Position numbers and translations under genes: made by a program. Under the pieces are notes generated by a model. The model was not told the DNA's origin and did not search any database. It worked only from the letters and a program-made list of their open reading frames with translations. From Lachnospiraceae bacterium (GTDB lineage: Bacteria > Bacillota > Clostridia > Lachnospirales > Lachnospiraceae), in assembly GCA_022799355.1 (NCBI GenBank), contig JAAWOG010000008.1:1-64000 (forward strand): a DNA stretch of 64,000 nucleotides, written 5' to 3'. Shown piece after piece: positions 18,775 through 28,192 of the stretch. Position 1 is the stretch's first letter, and every line of letters starts with the position of its first letter.

Positions 18775-20052
18775 ATGAAATTTCAAAAAGTATCCCGGCT
18801 CCGGGGAGAAATTACCGTTCCCGGAGACAAGTCCATCTCCCACCGCGCCGTGATGTTCGGCGCACTTTCAAAAGGAACAACAAAGATCACGGGCTTTTTG
18901 CGGGGCGCAGACTGTCTTTCCACCATCGCGTGTTTCAGGCAGCTCGGCATCACCGTTGAGGAGAGTGATGATACGATCCTGGTTCACGGAAAAGGACTGC
19001 ACGGCTTACGTGAGCCCGCCGCCGTATTGGATACGGGCAACAGCGGCACCACCACAAGACTGATCTCCGGTATCCTGGCCGGACAGAACTTCAAATCCGT
19101 TTTAAACGGCGACGCCTCCATACAAAAGCGTCCCATGCGCCGTATTATGACACCCTTGTCACAAATGGGGGCTTCCATACGCAGTATGAAAGATAACGAC
19201 TGTGCTCCTTTGGAGATCACCGGCAGTCCTCTTCATGGTATCTCCTACCCCTCTCCCGTGGCATCCGCCCAGGTAAAATCCGCAGTGCTGCTTGCCGGCC
19301 TTTACGCCGATGGCGAAACCAGCGTGAAAGAACCTGCCGTCAGCAGAAATCACACCGAACTGATGTTGAAAAGCTTCGGCGCGGATATCAGGACCGAAGG
19401 CCTCACTGCCACCATACGGCCGGAGCCCGTTCTCTGCGGCATGGATATCCTTATTCCCGGTGATATTTCCTCCGCCGCCTACTTTATCGCCGCGGGCTGT
19501 CTTGTACCGGATGCTGAAATACTGATCCGCAATGTGGGGATCAACCCTACCAGAGACGGCATCCTGCGGGTTGCAAAAGAAATGGGGGCGGACATTACCC
19601 TGCTGCATGAAAAAAATACCGGCGAACCGGTGGCTGATCTGCTTATAAAAAGCAGTCCGCTCCACGGCGTTACTATCGGCGGAGATATCATTCCCACTCT
19701 GATCGATGAACTGCCTATTATCGCCGTTATGGCTGCTTTCGCGGCGGGTACCACCATCATCCGGGATGCCGCGGAGCTGAAAGTCAAAGAATCCGACCGC
19801 ATCGCCGTTATGACGGAAAATCTCTCAGCTATGGGGTGCGATATCACCGCAACGGATGACGGCATAATCATAAATGGCGGAAGGCCTCTGCACGGCGCTC
19901 TCATCGACGCTCACCTCGACCACCGTATCGCCATGAGTTTTGCCGTGGCGGCTCTGGCCGCAGAAGGTGAGACCGAAATAAAAGACGCTGACTGCGTTAA
20001 AATCAGCTATCCCGGTTTTTATCAGGATCTGGAAAAACTTTACGATATGTAA
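18775..20052 (+). CDS. aroA: 3-phosphoshikimate 1-carboxyvinyltransferase (EPSP synthase)
   Basis: AroA joins shikimate-3-phosphate and PEP in the sixth shikimate pathway step. The 425-residue length is standard. Family motifs are clear: VPGDKSISHRAVMFGAL near the N-terminus, LDTGNSGTTTRLISG (about residues 85-100), KRPMRRIMTPL, and ELKVKESDRIA (about 325-336), with HLDHRIAMSFAVAAL near the end. AAAGG precedes the ATG at 18775 by about 12 bp. Its partner tyrA lies upstream, so both probably come from one transcript that ends at the palindrome at 20062. Confidence 0.97.
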   Translation: MKFQKVSRLRGEITVPGDKSISHRAVMFGALSKGTTKITGFLRGADCLSTIACFRQLGITVEESDDTILVHGKGLHGLREPAAVLDTGNSGTTTRLISGILAGQNFKSVLNGDASIQKRPMRRIMTPLSQMGASIRSMKDNDCAPLEITGSPLHGISYPSPVASAQVKSAVLLAGLYADGETSVKEPAVSRNHTELMLKSFGADIRTEGLTATIRPEPVLCGMDILIPGDISSAAYFIAAGCLVPDAEILIRNVGINPTRDGILRVAKEMGADITLLHEKNTGEPVADLLIKSSPLHGVTIGGDIIPTLIDELPIIAVMAAFAAGTTIIRDAAELKVKESDRIAVMTENLSAMGCDITATDDGIIINGGRPLHGALIDAHLDHRIAMSFAVAALAAEGETEIKDADCVKISYPGFYQDLEKLYDM

Positions 20053-20061
20053 AAACAGCAA

Positions 20062-20099
20062 ATGCCGGCAGTTTCCGCAATCCGCAGAACTGCCGGCAT
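20062..20099. terminator. Hairpin between aroA and the convergent PilZ gene
   Basis: ATGCCGGCAGTT and AACTGCCGGCAT form a perfect 12-bp stem with a 14-nt loop. It lies 10 bp after aroA and 16 bp from the convergent PilZ stop. On the minus strand TTTGCTGTTTTT follows; on the plus strand there is no T-run, so it probably serves the PilZ gene best but can block both. Confidence 0.7.
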
Positions 20100-20114
20100 C
20101 AGTAATGTCCGTTA

Positions 20115-20468
20115 TTATTTATTTTCCTGTTTCTCAAGTTCCGTATTTACAGTATCATAAATGCTGATGCGGGAAGCATCCATACCGGGCATACCGACAA
20201 AAGTAGAACCGTAATTGAAGATATCCCCTTTCTTTTCAATACGCACAATCTCGATAAAGGTGTGAAGCACTTCTTTCGTCCAGATCGTCAGATAAGCCTC
20301 ATATACCGTGCCGATCGTCAGCGGCAGATCACAGTTAAAGCCGACTCCCGTCTTGCTCACATCCACAATATCAATGACTGTCTCATGCTGTACTTCCGGA
20401 TCATTCAACGATTTTATGATAATCTTTGACTCCAGTTCCAGTCGTTTGTTTTTCCTACGTTCCTGCAT
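20115..20468 (-). CDS. PilZ-domain protein (probable c-di-GMP receptor)
   Basis: The 117-residue protein is a single PilZ domain. The N-terminal RRKNKR basic stretch supplies the RxxxR half of the c-di-GMP site and DVSKTGVGF supplies D/NxSxxG (about residue 37). Such free-standing PilZ proteins bind c-di-GMP and pass the signal to motility or surface functions. GGAG lies 8 bp before the ATG at 20468. It has no operon partner: the upstream neighbour queA ends at a terminator, and the downstream aroA is convergent. A chemoreceptor at 47 kb suggests that the organism is motile, which would fit. Confidence 0.9.
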   Translation of the reverse strand: MQERRKNKRLELESKIIIKSLNDPEVQHETVIDIVDVSKTGVGFNCDLPLTIGTVYEAYLTIWTKEVLHTFIEIVRIEKKGDIFNYGSTFVGMPGMDASRISIYDTVNTELEKQENK

Positions 20469-20569
20469 CGCATTTACTCCTTCTTTACCTGCAATTATAA
20501 ACTACTGATTTTATTATAGGCTTTCATGGCGTAAAAATCAAGTAACAAATAGCAAATGAAATACCGGAA

Positions 20570-20696
20570 CATTTTGGTTGGTTACTTTCCCCCCGTGAAA
20601 AGTAACGCGATAAATCCTTGGGATTCCTTTTTCTCAAAATGCGTATGGAACACTTATAAACTTTGTGGTAAATAGCCTGGTGGGTGCTTTGCCACC
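20570..20696. other. Hairpin-rich non-coding stretch in the 410-bp gap before queA
   Basis: The gap 20469-20880 has no credible gene. Besides the queA terminator it holds three consecutive small inverted repeats: GTTACTTT/AAAAGTAAC (about 20580-20610), AATCC/GGATT (about 20617-20630) and GGTGG/CCACC (about 20680-20696). No known riboswitch or RNA consensus is recognised. It may be a processed 3' region or a degraded repeat. Confidence 0.4.
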
Positions 20697-20711
20697 GTAA
20701 AAAGAAAAGAA

Positions 20712-20749
20712 GAGGCCCCGAACTGTGCTGGAACACGGTCCGGGGCCTC
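20712..20749 (-). terminator. Rho-independent terminator of the aminopeptidase-queA operon
   Basis: GAGGCCCCG and CGGGGCCTC form a strong stem, with further pairing inside (GACCGTG/CACAGTTC, imperfect). On the minus strand TTCTTTTCTTTTT follows. It lies 132 bp after the queA stop. Confidence 0.85.
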
Positions 20750-20880
20750 GTCCTTTGTCCGGATGGACTTGCTATTTCCTTTTGCCTACTGGCATTATAG
20801 CATATGCCATTCTGATTTACAATATACTTCTTTTGATTCTTACGCTTCCCTTATTCACGTAACAAAGGTTCCATTTGGTG

Positions 20881-21915
20881 TCATTTGATAAACATCGCAT
20901 CCCCAAAAGAGAAAAATCGATACCTCTCCCGCACCGCCTCCTCATACGCCGAAAGCACTCTCTCCCTGCCTGCCAGCGCCGACACAAGCATAATCAGCGT
21001 GGACTCCGGCAGGTGAAAGTTTGTCAAAAGACAATCCAGCACTTTGAACCGGTATCCGGGATAAATAAAGATCTCCGTATTGCCGCTGCAGGCGGTAAGG
21101 CGCCCGTTTTCATCGGCCGCGCTCTCCAGTGTCCTGGCGGAAGTTGTTCCCACACAGATCACCCGTCCGCCCTGTTCTTTCGTCCTGTTGATCTTTTCGG
21201 CTGCTTCCCCGGAAACCTCATAATACTCGGAATGCATATGGTGTTCCAGCACATTCTCCTCCTTTACCGGACGGAACGTGCCAAGTCCCACATGCAGCGT
21301 CACACAGGCGATCCGTACGCCCATTTTTTCAATTTCCTGCAAAAGTTCCGTGGTAAAATGCAGTCCCGCCGTGGGCGCCGCCGCAGAACCTTCATATTTT
21401 GCATAAACCGTCTGATAACGGTTCTTATCCTGCAGTTTATGCGTAATATAAGGCGGCAGAGGCATCTCCCCAAGCCGGTCCAGCACCTCCTCAAAGATGC
21501 CCTCGTATGTAAAGCGGACCAGCCGGTTTCCTTCTTCCACCACCTCCAGAACCTCCGCGCTCAAAAGTCCGCCGCCGAAAGAAAGCTTTGCCCCGGGGCG
21601 CATTTTCTTTCCCGGGCGTACCAATGTCTCCCAGACGTCCTTTTCCCGCCGTTTCAGAAGCAGAACCTCCACTGCGGCGCCGGTTTCCTCCTTGGTGCCA
21701 AGAAGCCTTGCCGGTATCACTTTTGTGTTATTGAGTACAAGACAATCTCCCGGCGCAAGATACCGTAAAATATCCCGGAACGCATGGTGCTTTGTCTCCC
21801 CGGTTTCCCTGTTTAATACAAGCAGCCGGGAAGACGCCCGGTCCGCAAGGGGATCCTGAGCGATCAGCTCCTGCGGCAGATCAAAATAAAAATCACTCTT
21901 TTTTAATTCTTCCAT
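20881..21915 (-). CDS. queA: S-adenosylmethionine:tRNA ribosyltransferase-isomerase
   Basis: QueA moves the ribosyl part of SAM to the 7-aminomethyl-7-deazaguanine base in tRNA and forms epoxyqueuosine. At 344 residues the length is typical. Characteristic phrases are [24 protein letters not shown] at the N-terminus (shown in parts: [21 protein letters not shown]), [41 protein letters not shown] and [15 protein letters not shown]. It starts 3 bp after the stop of the M18 aminopeptidase gene, so the two are translated from one mRNA. No other queuosine gene is in the window. Confidence 0.97.
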   Translation of the reverse strand: MEELKKSDFYFDLPQELIAQDPLADRASSRLLVLNRETGETKHHAFRDILRYLAPGDCLVLNNTKVIPARLLGTKEETGAAVEVLLLKRREKDVWETLVRPGKKMRPGAKLSFGGGLLSAEVLEVVEEGNRLVRFTYEGIFEEVLDRLGEMPLPPYITHKLQDKNRYQTVYAKYEGSAAAPTAGLHFTTELLQEIEKMGVRIACVTLHVGLGTFRPVKEENVLEHHMHSEYYEVSGEAAEKINRTKEQGGRVICVGTTSARTLESAADENGRLTACSGNTEIFIYPGYRFKVLDCLLTNFHLPESTLIMLVSALAGRERVLSAYEEAVRERYRFFSFGDAMFIK

Positions 21916-21918
21916 CTT

Positions 21919-23352
21919 TTAGAAATTCATCTCTCCCTGTAAAAATGCCACATACCCACGCATTGCCTCGTAAAGATCCGCTTTGCTGATCGCCTCCCAG
22001 GGAGCATGCATATTCAGCACCGGAACCCCGCTGTCGATCACGTTCATTCCATAAAGCGCCAGAATATAAGCGATCGTTCCGCCGCCGCCCAAATCCACTT
22101 TACCCAGTTCCGCAGTCTGGAAATTCACGTTCGCCTCGTCCAAAATACCGCGCAGATATGCGAGATACTCCGCATTGGCATCGTTGGAGCCGGATTTTCC
22201 TCTGGCGCCCGTAAACTTGTTAAACACCATACCGCCGCCCAGGAACGCCACATTTTTCTTATCAAAACTGGACGCATAGCCGGGATCAAAAGCGGAACTT
22301 ACATCGGAAGAGAGCATACAGGAGTTGGAGAGACATCTCCGGTAAGCCAGTTCAGAATACTGCCCTGCAAGATTCATCACTTCCACCAGCGCATTCTCAA
22401 AGAATTTGGACTGCATACCGGTCGCCCCGACAGAACCGATCTCCTCTTTGTCCACCAGTATACAGCAGGTCGTTTTCTCCGACTCTTTCACTTCCAGCAT
22501 TGCCTTCATGGAAGGATAAGCGCAGACTCTGTCATCATGCCCGTAAGCCAAAATCATGCTTCTGTCAAAACCGGCATCCCTTGCCTTCCCGGCAGGCACG
22601 ATCTCCAACTCAGCCGAAATAAAATCCTCCTCTTCCATATCATACTGCTCTTTTAAAATCGCAAGAATGCCCTTTGTCACAGCATCCTTCGCTGCCTTTC
22701 CGGGGGCATCCGCCTTTTTGTCGTCCTCTTTTTCCTTCTCAATGACGATCGGACGATTTCCCACGATAATATCCAGCGCTTCGCCTTCGATCACCTTCGC
22801 CGCTTTCTTCTCAAGCTGCTCCGCCGCCAGATGGATCAGAAGATCGGAAACAAAAAATACCGGATCATCCTCATCCTCACCGATGCTCAACTCCACCGTT
22901 GTGCCGTCCTTTTTAATGACCACGCCGTGAATCGCCAGAGGCAGTGTCACCCACTGATATTTCTTCACACCTCCGTAATAATGGGTATCAAGATAGGCAA
23001 AGCCGCCGTCCTCATAGAGAGGATTCTGCTTTACATCCAGTCTCGGAGAATCGATATGCGCCCCCAGGATGTTCATGCCCGCCTCCATAGGGCATCTGCC
23101 GATCTGAAACATCGCGATAGACTTGTTCATGTGCACATGATACACCCTGTCGCCGGCTTTTAATACGCGGTTTTCGGCAATCGCCGCTTCCAGTTCCACA
23201 TATCCTTCCTTCTCGATCTCCGATACGATCTCATCGATACATTCCCGCTCCGTCTTGCCGTGATCCAGAAATTCCTTGTACCCTTCGGCAAAAGCTTCCG
23301 CCTCTTTTACCTGTTTTTCATCGTACAACAGCCATGTGTTTTTGTGTTCCAT
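21919..23352 (-). CDS. M18 family aminopeptidase
   Basis: This 477-residue zinc aminopeptidase belongs to the M18 family (aspartyl aminopeptidase/ApeB). Motifs are ILGAHIDSPRLD (first metal His/Asp), THYYGGVKKYQW, AYGHDDRVCAYPS (metal Asp), VDKEEIGSVGATGMQS (catalytic Glu) and a final MHAPWEA (metal His). The enzyme works in the cytoplasm on N-terminal residues of peptides. A strong AGGAGG lies 10 bp before the ATG at 23352. It is the first gene of a two-gene unit with queA, which starts 3 bp after its stop. Confidence 0.95.
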   Translation of the reverse strand: MEHKNTWLLYDEKQVKEAEAFAEGYKEFLDHGKTERECIDEIVSEIEKEGYVELEAAIAENRVLKAGDRVYHVHMNKSIAMFQIGRCPMEAGMNILGAHIDSPRLDVKQNPLYEDGGFAYLDTHYYGGVKKYQWVTLPLAIHGVVIKKDGTTVELSIGEDEDDPVFFVSDLLIHLAAEQLEKKAAKVIEGEALDIIVGNRPIVIEKEKEDDKKADAPGKAAKDAVTKGILAILKEQYDMEEEDFISAELEIVPAGKARDAGFDRSMILAYGHDDRVCAYPSMKAMLEVKESEKTTCCILVDKEEIGSVGATGMQSKFFENALVEVMNLAGQYSELAYRRCLSNSCMLSSDVSSAFDPGYASSFDKKNVAFLGGGMVFNKFTGARGKSGSNDANAEYLAYLRGILDEANVNFQTAELGKVDLGGGGTIAYILALYGMNVIDSGVPVLNMHAPWEAISKADLYEAMRGYVAFLQGEMNF

Positions 23353-23410
23353 TGTTTTTAATCCTCCTGCTCTGAATTATATTAAATGATAATAGTACTA
23401 CCACCCGTAT

Positions 23411-24016
23411 TTAAAATGCGGACGAATCCATATTCGGCGTATTCGATATTTTTATATACTGATAACTATACATCTCCTCAAACCCGGACCATCCGGGTTC
23501 AAATGTCACCGTCGCCACATTCTCATCCAATGTTATCACGCCGCTTATCTCGCTGCCATCCGGCGCCGTTGCCTTAAATTCCAGTCCTTTTTCCGTCAAC
23601 GTACCAACTCCGTCGTTAAAAGAAGCCAGTTTGAATATTCTGACCAGAATCTGATAAGTTCCGTCTTCCTCTTTCCGGATTTCCAGACCAGGCTCTCCCG
23701 TATCGTAATCACCGTACTCGCCCTCATAGGGCTCCGCTTCCAATTCACATATTTCAATATTTTCCGAACTTACCACGGTATTTTCATCGGAACTCTCCGC
23801 CGTATTTCCCCCAAAGCTTTCCGACGAATTTAATGCCTCCTCATCCGCCACACCATCTTCCTGTGAAGCCACCGGTTTTACCGCGCCTTGATCCGGCAGT
23901 TCTATCGGTCCCGATTCCACGATTTGGATATCCTCCTTCGATCCCTCACCCACCCCGCAGGCAGAGAGCATAAATATCATAAAAACAAATAAGCCATACC
24001 GGAATATATTTTTCAT
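23411..24016 (-). CDS. Lipoprotein of unknown function
   Basis: The 201-residue precursor starts with MKNIFRYGLFVFMIFMLSAC, a classic lipoprotein signal with Cys at position 20, so the mature protein is lipid-anchored outside the membrane. After an acidic Ser/Glu-rich linker (about residues 25-85) comes a globular part with beta-like phrases (YQILVRIFKLASFNDGVGTL, ITLDENVATVTFEPGW). No named family is recognised. The start at 24016 is chosen because it gives a proper signal peptide. It lies 58 bp downstream of the M18 gene's ATG side in the same direction, with its own upstream gap. Confidence 0.8.
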   Translation of the reverse strand: MKNIFRYGLFVFMIFMLSACGVGEGSKEDIQIVESGPIELPDQGAVKPVASQEDGVADEEALNSSESFGGNTAESSDENTVVSSENIEICELEAEPYEGEYGDYDTGEPGLEIRKEEDGTYQILVRIFKLASFNDGVGTLTEKGLEFKATAPDGSEISGVITLDENVATVTFEPGWSGFEEMYSYQYIKISNTPNMDSSAF

Positions 24017-24283
24017 ACCGCATCCCATCCTTTCCGTACACCGTAAATTTTCCTGCATATTTTATGCACCACACAGTCATACTGTCCTTCAATATATGAT
24101 AACTCTATATAGTATGGACAAATCTGCTCATATTTACCGCTCTTTTATCAAAAGCCTCCTGAAATCTTACGGTACATCATATCCGGGCAATACCAAAATA
24201 ACTGTGTACGAAAAACGCTTTCCTAATCATAATACGATTATCAATAAAACGCAATCCCCATGTATCAACAAATCTGACAATTT

Positions 24284-24424
24284 GTAACAGTTCAGCCTTC
24301 GGCCTCCCTGTTACGGAATCTGTCCATTTCAAGTCGCCTTCGGCGAGGGGCAGATTCTTTTGGCTCAATTTACATGTTTTCACGAACTTTGCAGTAAATG
24401 CAAAGTCCTGGGCTGAACTGTTAC
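24284..24424 (+). repeat. Structured intergenic repeat, copy 2 (141 bp)
   Basis: The ends are perfect 14-bp inverted repeats, GTAACAGTTCAGCC and GGCTGAACTGTTAC. Inside, the order of stems matches copy 1 (10607-10749, read on the opposite strand): GTAACAG/CTGTTAC hairpin, GAATCTGTCC/GGGGCAGATTC with inner CGCC/GGCG, and GACTTTGCA-like/TGCAAAGTC. Bases differ between copies mostly in pairs. The element lies in the 510-bp gap 24017-24525, where I find no gene; the rest of the gap is AT-rich with the BCCT terminator at its right end. Confidence 0.85.
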
Positions 24425-24464
24425 GACAATTTGCATAATAATATCATCTTTATCTTTTCACAAC

Positions 24465-24516
24465 AAAATAAGGGCGCGGACTATACTGTGATATGATAGA
24501 CCGGCGCCCTTATTTT
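24465..24516 (-). terminator. Terminator of the BCCT/alcohol dehydrogenase/DhaKL cluster
   Basis: AAAATAAGGGCGC and GCGCCCTTATTTT form a 13-bp stem with a 26-nt loop, 10 bp after the BCCT stop. TTATTTTGTTG follows the GC core on the minus strand. This marks the 3' end of the catabolic operon. Confidence 0.85.
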
Positions 24517-24525
24517 GCTTGCTAT

Positions 24526-26088
24526 TTAATTACCGCTTGCCTGTTCTTTGGTTTTATCCATATCTGTCTGATTTACGCTTTCCCTTTTATCCTCCTTCAG
24601 CATTTTATATAATATCCGAAGCGTCAGGCCGCATACAAATATCATCGGCAGACCGGTAAGCACACTGGCGGTCTGCATTGTCTCCAACCCTCCGATCCTC
24701 GTCAGCGACAAAGCAAACAAAACAAATATCGCCGCCCAGGTCAGCCTGTTCCAGCGGGGCGGCTGTTCATTGCCGCCCAGATTCTTCGTCGTTGCCGATG
24801 CCAGAATATAGGCTGAGGAATCGATTGTTGTAGCCATAAATATAATGGTAAGTATTGTAAATATAATACCTGTCAGCATCGGAAACGGTAAGGTATCCAA
24901 TATCGCGATCAGAGCAGCCTCTTTTCCCTGCCCGGAAAGGATAGACACCAAATCCGCTTTTCCGCTCAACTGAAGATCCAGAGCATAGCAGCCCAGTGTT
25001 GAAAAACTCAGCAGACATCCCAATGATCCGTACCCGATCATTCCCAAAATCACCTGCCGAATCGTTCTTCCTCTGGAAATTCTTGCCGTAAACAGCCCCA
25101 TGATCGGTATATAGGAAAGCCACCAGCCCCAATAAAATACGGTCCAGTTCTGCGGGAATCCGGTCTTTCCAAAGGGATCGGTATTAAAACTCATATGGAA
25201 AAATTCGGTGATAAACAGACCGATACTGTTTATCTCCACATCCGCCACCCTGCTTATTCCTGTCATCACCATAACAAACACTATAAAAACCATAGCTATA
25301 TAAATATTGATATTGCTGAGCACCTTAATCCCCTTATCAAGCCCTCTCCAGACACTTGTAGCAAAAATAGCAAACCACAGGATAAATACTGCCATCAGCA
25401 ATAATCCGTTATTCGGAATATGGAACGTTCTGCTGATAATCTGGCACACAAGCGGTGCGGCAAGCCCCATGGAAGTCCCTATTCCTCCCAAAACGGCAAA
25501 GATTGTAAATACATCAATGGCTCCGGCAATAAATTTATTCCTGCCAAAACGGGATTCTTTGCACAGATCCCCCAGCCGTACGGAAGTTCCTTTTCTGACA
25601 AACAGATGATAGGCAATGGCGATCGTCGCCGGAGTATAAAAAAGCCAGGCACTTGGTCCCCAATGAAACTGTCCGTACATATGCGCAAATTCATAGGCTT
25701 CTGTTGACAAAGGTTCTATGCCAAAGGGTGTATCCGTCAGATAATATATCGGTTCAAGAAAGGAAAAGATCATCAGGGAACTGGCTATCCCCGTACAGAA
25801 CATCATAGCCATCCAACTGAAATTATCATATTCCGGCTTCTCTCCGGGCTCACCCAGCACTGTCTTTCCATACCTGCCGCATGTCAGCCATACAAGAAAA
25901 ACCACCAGTATAATATACGTGAGAATATACAAAAATCCCAGCTTATGTGTAAAAACAGACATCAGTTTATCAACTATGATCTTACTTTCCTCCGGAAGCA
26001 GTAAAAGCAATCCGACAATTACAATAATACATCCGGCAGAAAGAAAAAATACCGTTTTTTCAAGCCTGCCATTCTTTTCATTCTTCAT
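24526..26088 (-). CDS. BCCT family transporter
   Basis: The 520-residue membrane protein has about 12 transmembrane segments. The BCCT signature region reads TVFYWGWWLSYIPIMGLF, then TARISRGRTIRQ; earlier HWGPSAWLFYTPATIAIAYH is also family-typical. BCCT carriers import quaternary amines (choline, carnitine, betaine) or related zwitterions, driven by an ion gradient or by exchange. The substrate cannot be read here. It is the last gene of a same-strand run: DhaL, DhaK, aldolase, iron alcohol dehydrogenase, BCCT, with only 26 bp to the dehydrogenase. Its presence suggests that the cluster's substrate is charged or zwitterionic. AAGGAG precedes the ATG at 26088. Confidence 0.93.
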   Translation of the reverse strand: MKNEKNGRLEKTVFFLSAGCIIVIVGLLLLLPEESKIIVDKLMSVFTHKLGFLYILTYIILVVFLVWLTCGRYGKTVLGEPGEKPEYDNFSWMAMMFCTGIASSLMIFSFLEPIYYLTDTPFGIEPLSTEAYEFAHMYGQFHWGPSAWLFYTPATIAIAYHLFVRKGTSVRLGDLCKESRFGRNKFIAGAIDVFTIFAVLGGIGTSMGLAAPLVCQIISRTFHIPNNGLLLMAVFILWFAIFATSVWRGLDKGIKVLSNINIYIAMVFIVFVMVMTGISRVADVEINSIGLFITEFFHMSFNTDPFGKTGFPQNWTVFYWGWWLSYIPIMGLFTARISRGRTIRQVILGMIGYGSLGCLLSFSTLGCYALDLQLSGKADLVSILSGQGKEAALIAILDTLPFPMLTGIIFTILTIIFMATTIDSSAYILASATTKNLGGNEQPPRWNRLTWAAIFVLFALSLTRIGGLETMQTASVLTGLPMIFVCGLTLRILYKMLKEDKRESVNQTDMDKTKEQASGN

Positions 26089-26114
26089 CTGATCTCCTTT
26101 TTCCGTACTTCTGC

Positions 26115-27278
26115 CTATCGATAAGAGTTCTCCAATATTTCCATAACCCTTTCCTTAGAAAGCGGCTGTGGTTCTATCTCAAACAACTCTCCCTGATACT
26201 CCACCGCATTTGTACAAATTTTCTCCAGTTCCTCCCTTGTGATGCCATACTCAGACATACAAAGCCGTTCCACTCCGCATTCTTTTTCCAATTCATATAA
26301 TATTGGAACCAGATCCTCCGCCGCTGCCTCCTGATTTCCGGAAAGCGCTTTTGCCATATCCGCATACCGTTCCGGTATTACGGTCTCAAAACTTTTAAAG
26401 TACTCGTTTGCTATCATAAGAAGTGCAGCCCCATGGGGAAGATTATCATGATATGCCCCCATAGCCTGCGCTATGGAATGATTCGACGTACAATTGGAAA
26501 GAGACTCTACAATACCGGAGAGTGAACTTGCCATGGCAACTGCTTCTCTCGCCTCAATATTCTTCCCGTTTTTGCACACTTCTACCAGATATTTTCCAAG
26601 CAGGGAAATGCTCTTTAACGCAAAAATATCGCTGATTGGTGTTGCAACCGTCGCAATATAACCTTCCATGGCGTGAAACAGCGCATCAAATCCCTGGAAA
26701 GCAGTCAACTTTTGGGGGACGGATAACATAAGTTCCGCATCCACAAAGGCATATGCCGCAAACAATTCCGGGGCTCCGAAACCAAGTTTCTCATTTGTCT
26801 CCTCCTTGGTAATCACCACCCAGGGATCGGCCTCCGTCCCTGTTCCTGCCGTTGTGGGTACCGCTATAACCGGCAAAGGCCGGTTTTTGATTTTTAAGCC
26901 TTTTCCGGAACCGGTCGCCACATAATCCCAGAAATCGCCCTCATTGACAGCAAGCAGCGCAATGGACTTAGCCGTATCAATACTGCTTCCACCGCCAAAG
27001 CCAAGCACCATATCACAGCCTTCCTCCCTGCAGATCCTTGCGGCTTCTTCCACCTGCTTTTTTCCGGGATTCGGGTGTACACCATTATAAAAAACGCTTT
27101 CGGCCCCTCCCTTTTTCAGCAGTCCTTCAAGCCGGCGAAGATGGCCTGCTTCCACAATCCATTGATCAGATGTGGTTATGATCATCGCCTTTTTTCCCGG
27201 AAGTTTTATTTCTCCGAGTTTATCCAGACATCCTCTTCCGAAAAATATTTTTGTAGGTATGTAAAATTCATGTTTCAT
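26115..27278 (-). CDS. Iron-containing alcohol dehydrogenase
   Basis: This 387-residue enzyme is of the group III (Fe-ADH) family and interconverts an alcohol and an aldehyde or ketone with NAD(P). The nucleotide-binding GGGSSIDTAKSIALL lies near residue 95. TAGTGTEADPWVVIT follows near 140. Metal ligands are visible in GFDALFHAMEGY and SNHSIAQAMGAYHDNLPHG. It lies 40 bp after the aldolase gene and 26 bp before the BCCT gene in one operon with dhaK and dhaL. In such a setting it could oxidise an imported polyol to a ketose, or reduce an aldehyde left after aldol cleavage; sequence alone does not decide. Confidence 0.93.
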   Translation of the reverse strand: MKHEFYIPTKIFFGRGCLDKLGEIKLPGKKAMIITTSDQWIVEAGHLRRLEGLLKKGGAESVFYNGVHPNPGKKQVEEAARICREEGCDMVLGFGGGSSIDTAKSIALLAVNEGDFWDYVATGSGKGLKIKNRPLPVIAVPTTAGTGTEADPWVVITKEETNEKLGFGAPELFAAYAFVDAELMLSVPQKLTAFQGFDALFHAMEGYIATVATPISDIFALKSISLLGKYLVEVCKNGKNIEAREAVAMASSLSGIVESLSNCTSNHSIAQAMGAYHDNLPHGAALLMIANEYFKSFETVIPERYADMAKALSGNQEAAAEDLVPILYELEKECGVERLCMSEYGITREELEKICTNAVEYQGELFEIEPQPLSKERVMEILENSYR

Positions 27279-27317
27279 TTCCTTTTTCTTCTCCTTAACC
27301 TCTCTCCGGTTTTATTT

Positions 27318-28169
27318 TCAGATTCTGTCCACGGAGCCGCACATATCCATCAGCTTCATGATCTCTTCCGCCAGCGCTTCCGTAGCCCTTCCCATGCATT
27401 CTTCCATTGTGAGATCAATGTTCTTTCTGACGCACCCCATATAACAATGATAGAGCTGTGTATAATAATTGACTTTACTGATTCCCATTGTTACGGCTTT
27501 TCTGATATCCTCCTCCGGTATTCCGGAAGCTCCGTGGAGTACCAAGGGTACGCCGCAGGATTCACGCAGTTTCTGCAAAAGTGCAAAATCAAGCTCCGGA
27601 GCCTGTTTTATAACTCCATGACATCCATGAATATTTCCAATGGACACCGCGATGGCATCAGCCCCCGTCTTTGCCAGGAAATCCGCGAGCTGTTCGGGAT
27701 CGCTTTTTATGATACCGTTCTCTTTGTTCGTTCCCTTTCCCTCTTCACCGCCTACCCGTCCCACTTCCGCCTCCACGCACCGATGCGGTCCTGCGACATC
27801 TTTCAGCCTTTTTGTCACCCTCACATTTTCCTCATAGCTTCCGCCGGAACCGTCATACATAATTGATAAAAATCCGCCTTCCAAAGCCATCATACATTCT
27901 TCCTGCGTCATACCGTGATCCAGATGAATACAATAGGGAATATCCTGATACCGTTTTCCGATGGTTCTGACAATTCCGGCCAGATCCCCCGCCGTGATCA
28001 GCTGCGGATTCATTTCCGAGTATGCGGATTGTATAATAACCGGCGATCCCGCTTTTTCCGCGGCGATAAAACATGCCAGGACAGATTCCATATTGCTGAC
28101 GCAAATTGCCGGTATTGCATAGTTTCCTCTATATGCTCTAAGGAGCAGATCTGACATTACATATTCCAT
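27318..28169 (-). CDS. Class II (zinc) ketose-bisphosphate aldolase family protein
   Basis: The 283-residue enzyme belongs to the FbaA/GatY/KbaY family. Zn and substrate motifs are present: CIHLDHGMTQEECM (about residues 78-91), VEAEVGRVGG, VSIGNIHGCHG (second His), LVLHGASGIPEEDI (third His) and GISKVNYYTQL. These enzymes split ketose 1-phosphates or bisphosphates into DHAP and an aldehyde. The chromosome usually has a separate housekeeping FBP aldolase; this copy sits 23 bp after dhaK and before an alcohol dehydrogenase, so a dedicated catabolic substrate is likely. DHAP or another phosphorylated ketose made by the DhaKL kinase could be its substrate or product. Confidence 0.93.
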   Translation of the reverse strand: MEYVMSDLLLRAYRGNYAIPAICVSNMESVLACFIAAEKAGSPVIIQSAYSEMNPQLITAGDLAGIVRTIGKRYQDIPYCIHLDHGMTQEECMMALEGGFLSIMYDGSGGSYEENVRVTKRLKDVAGPHRCVEAEVGRVGGEEGKGTNKENGIIKSDPEQLADFLAKTGADAIAVSIGNIHGCHGVIKQAPELDFALLQKLRESCGVPLVLHGASGIPEEDIRKAVTMGISKVNYYTQLYHCYMGCVRKNIDLTMEECMGRATEALAEEIMKLMDMCGSVDRI

Positions 28170-28192
28170 ATTTTTTTCACCGTATCCTTTTC

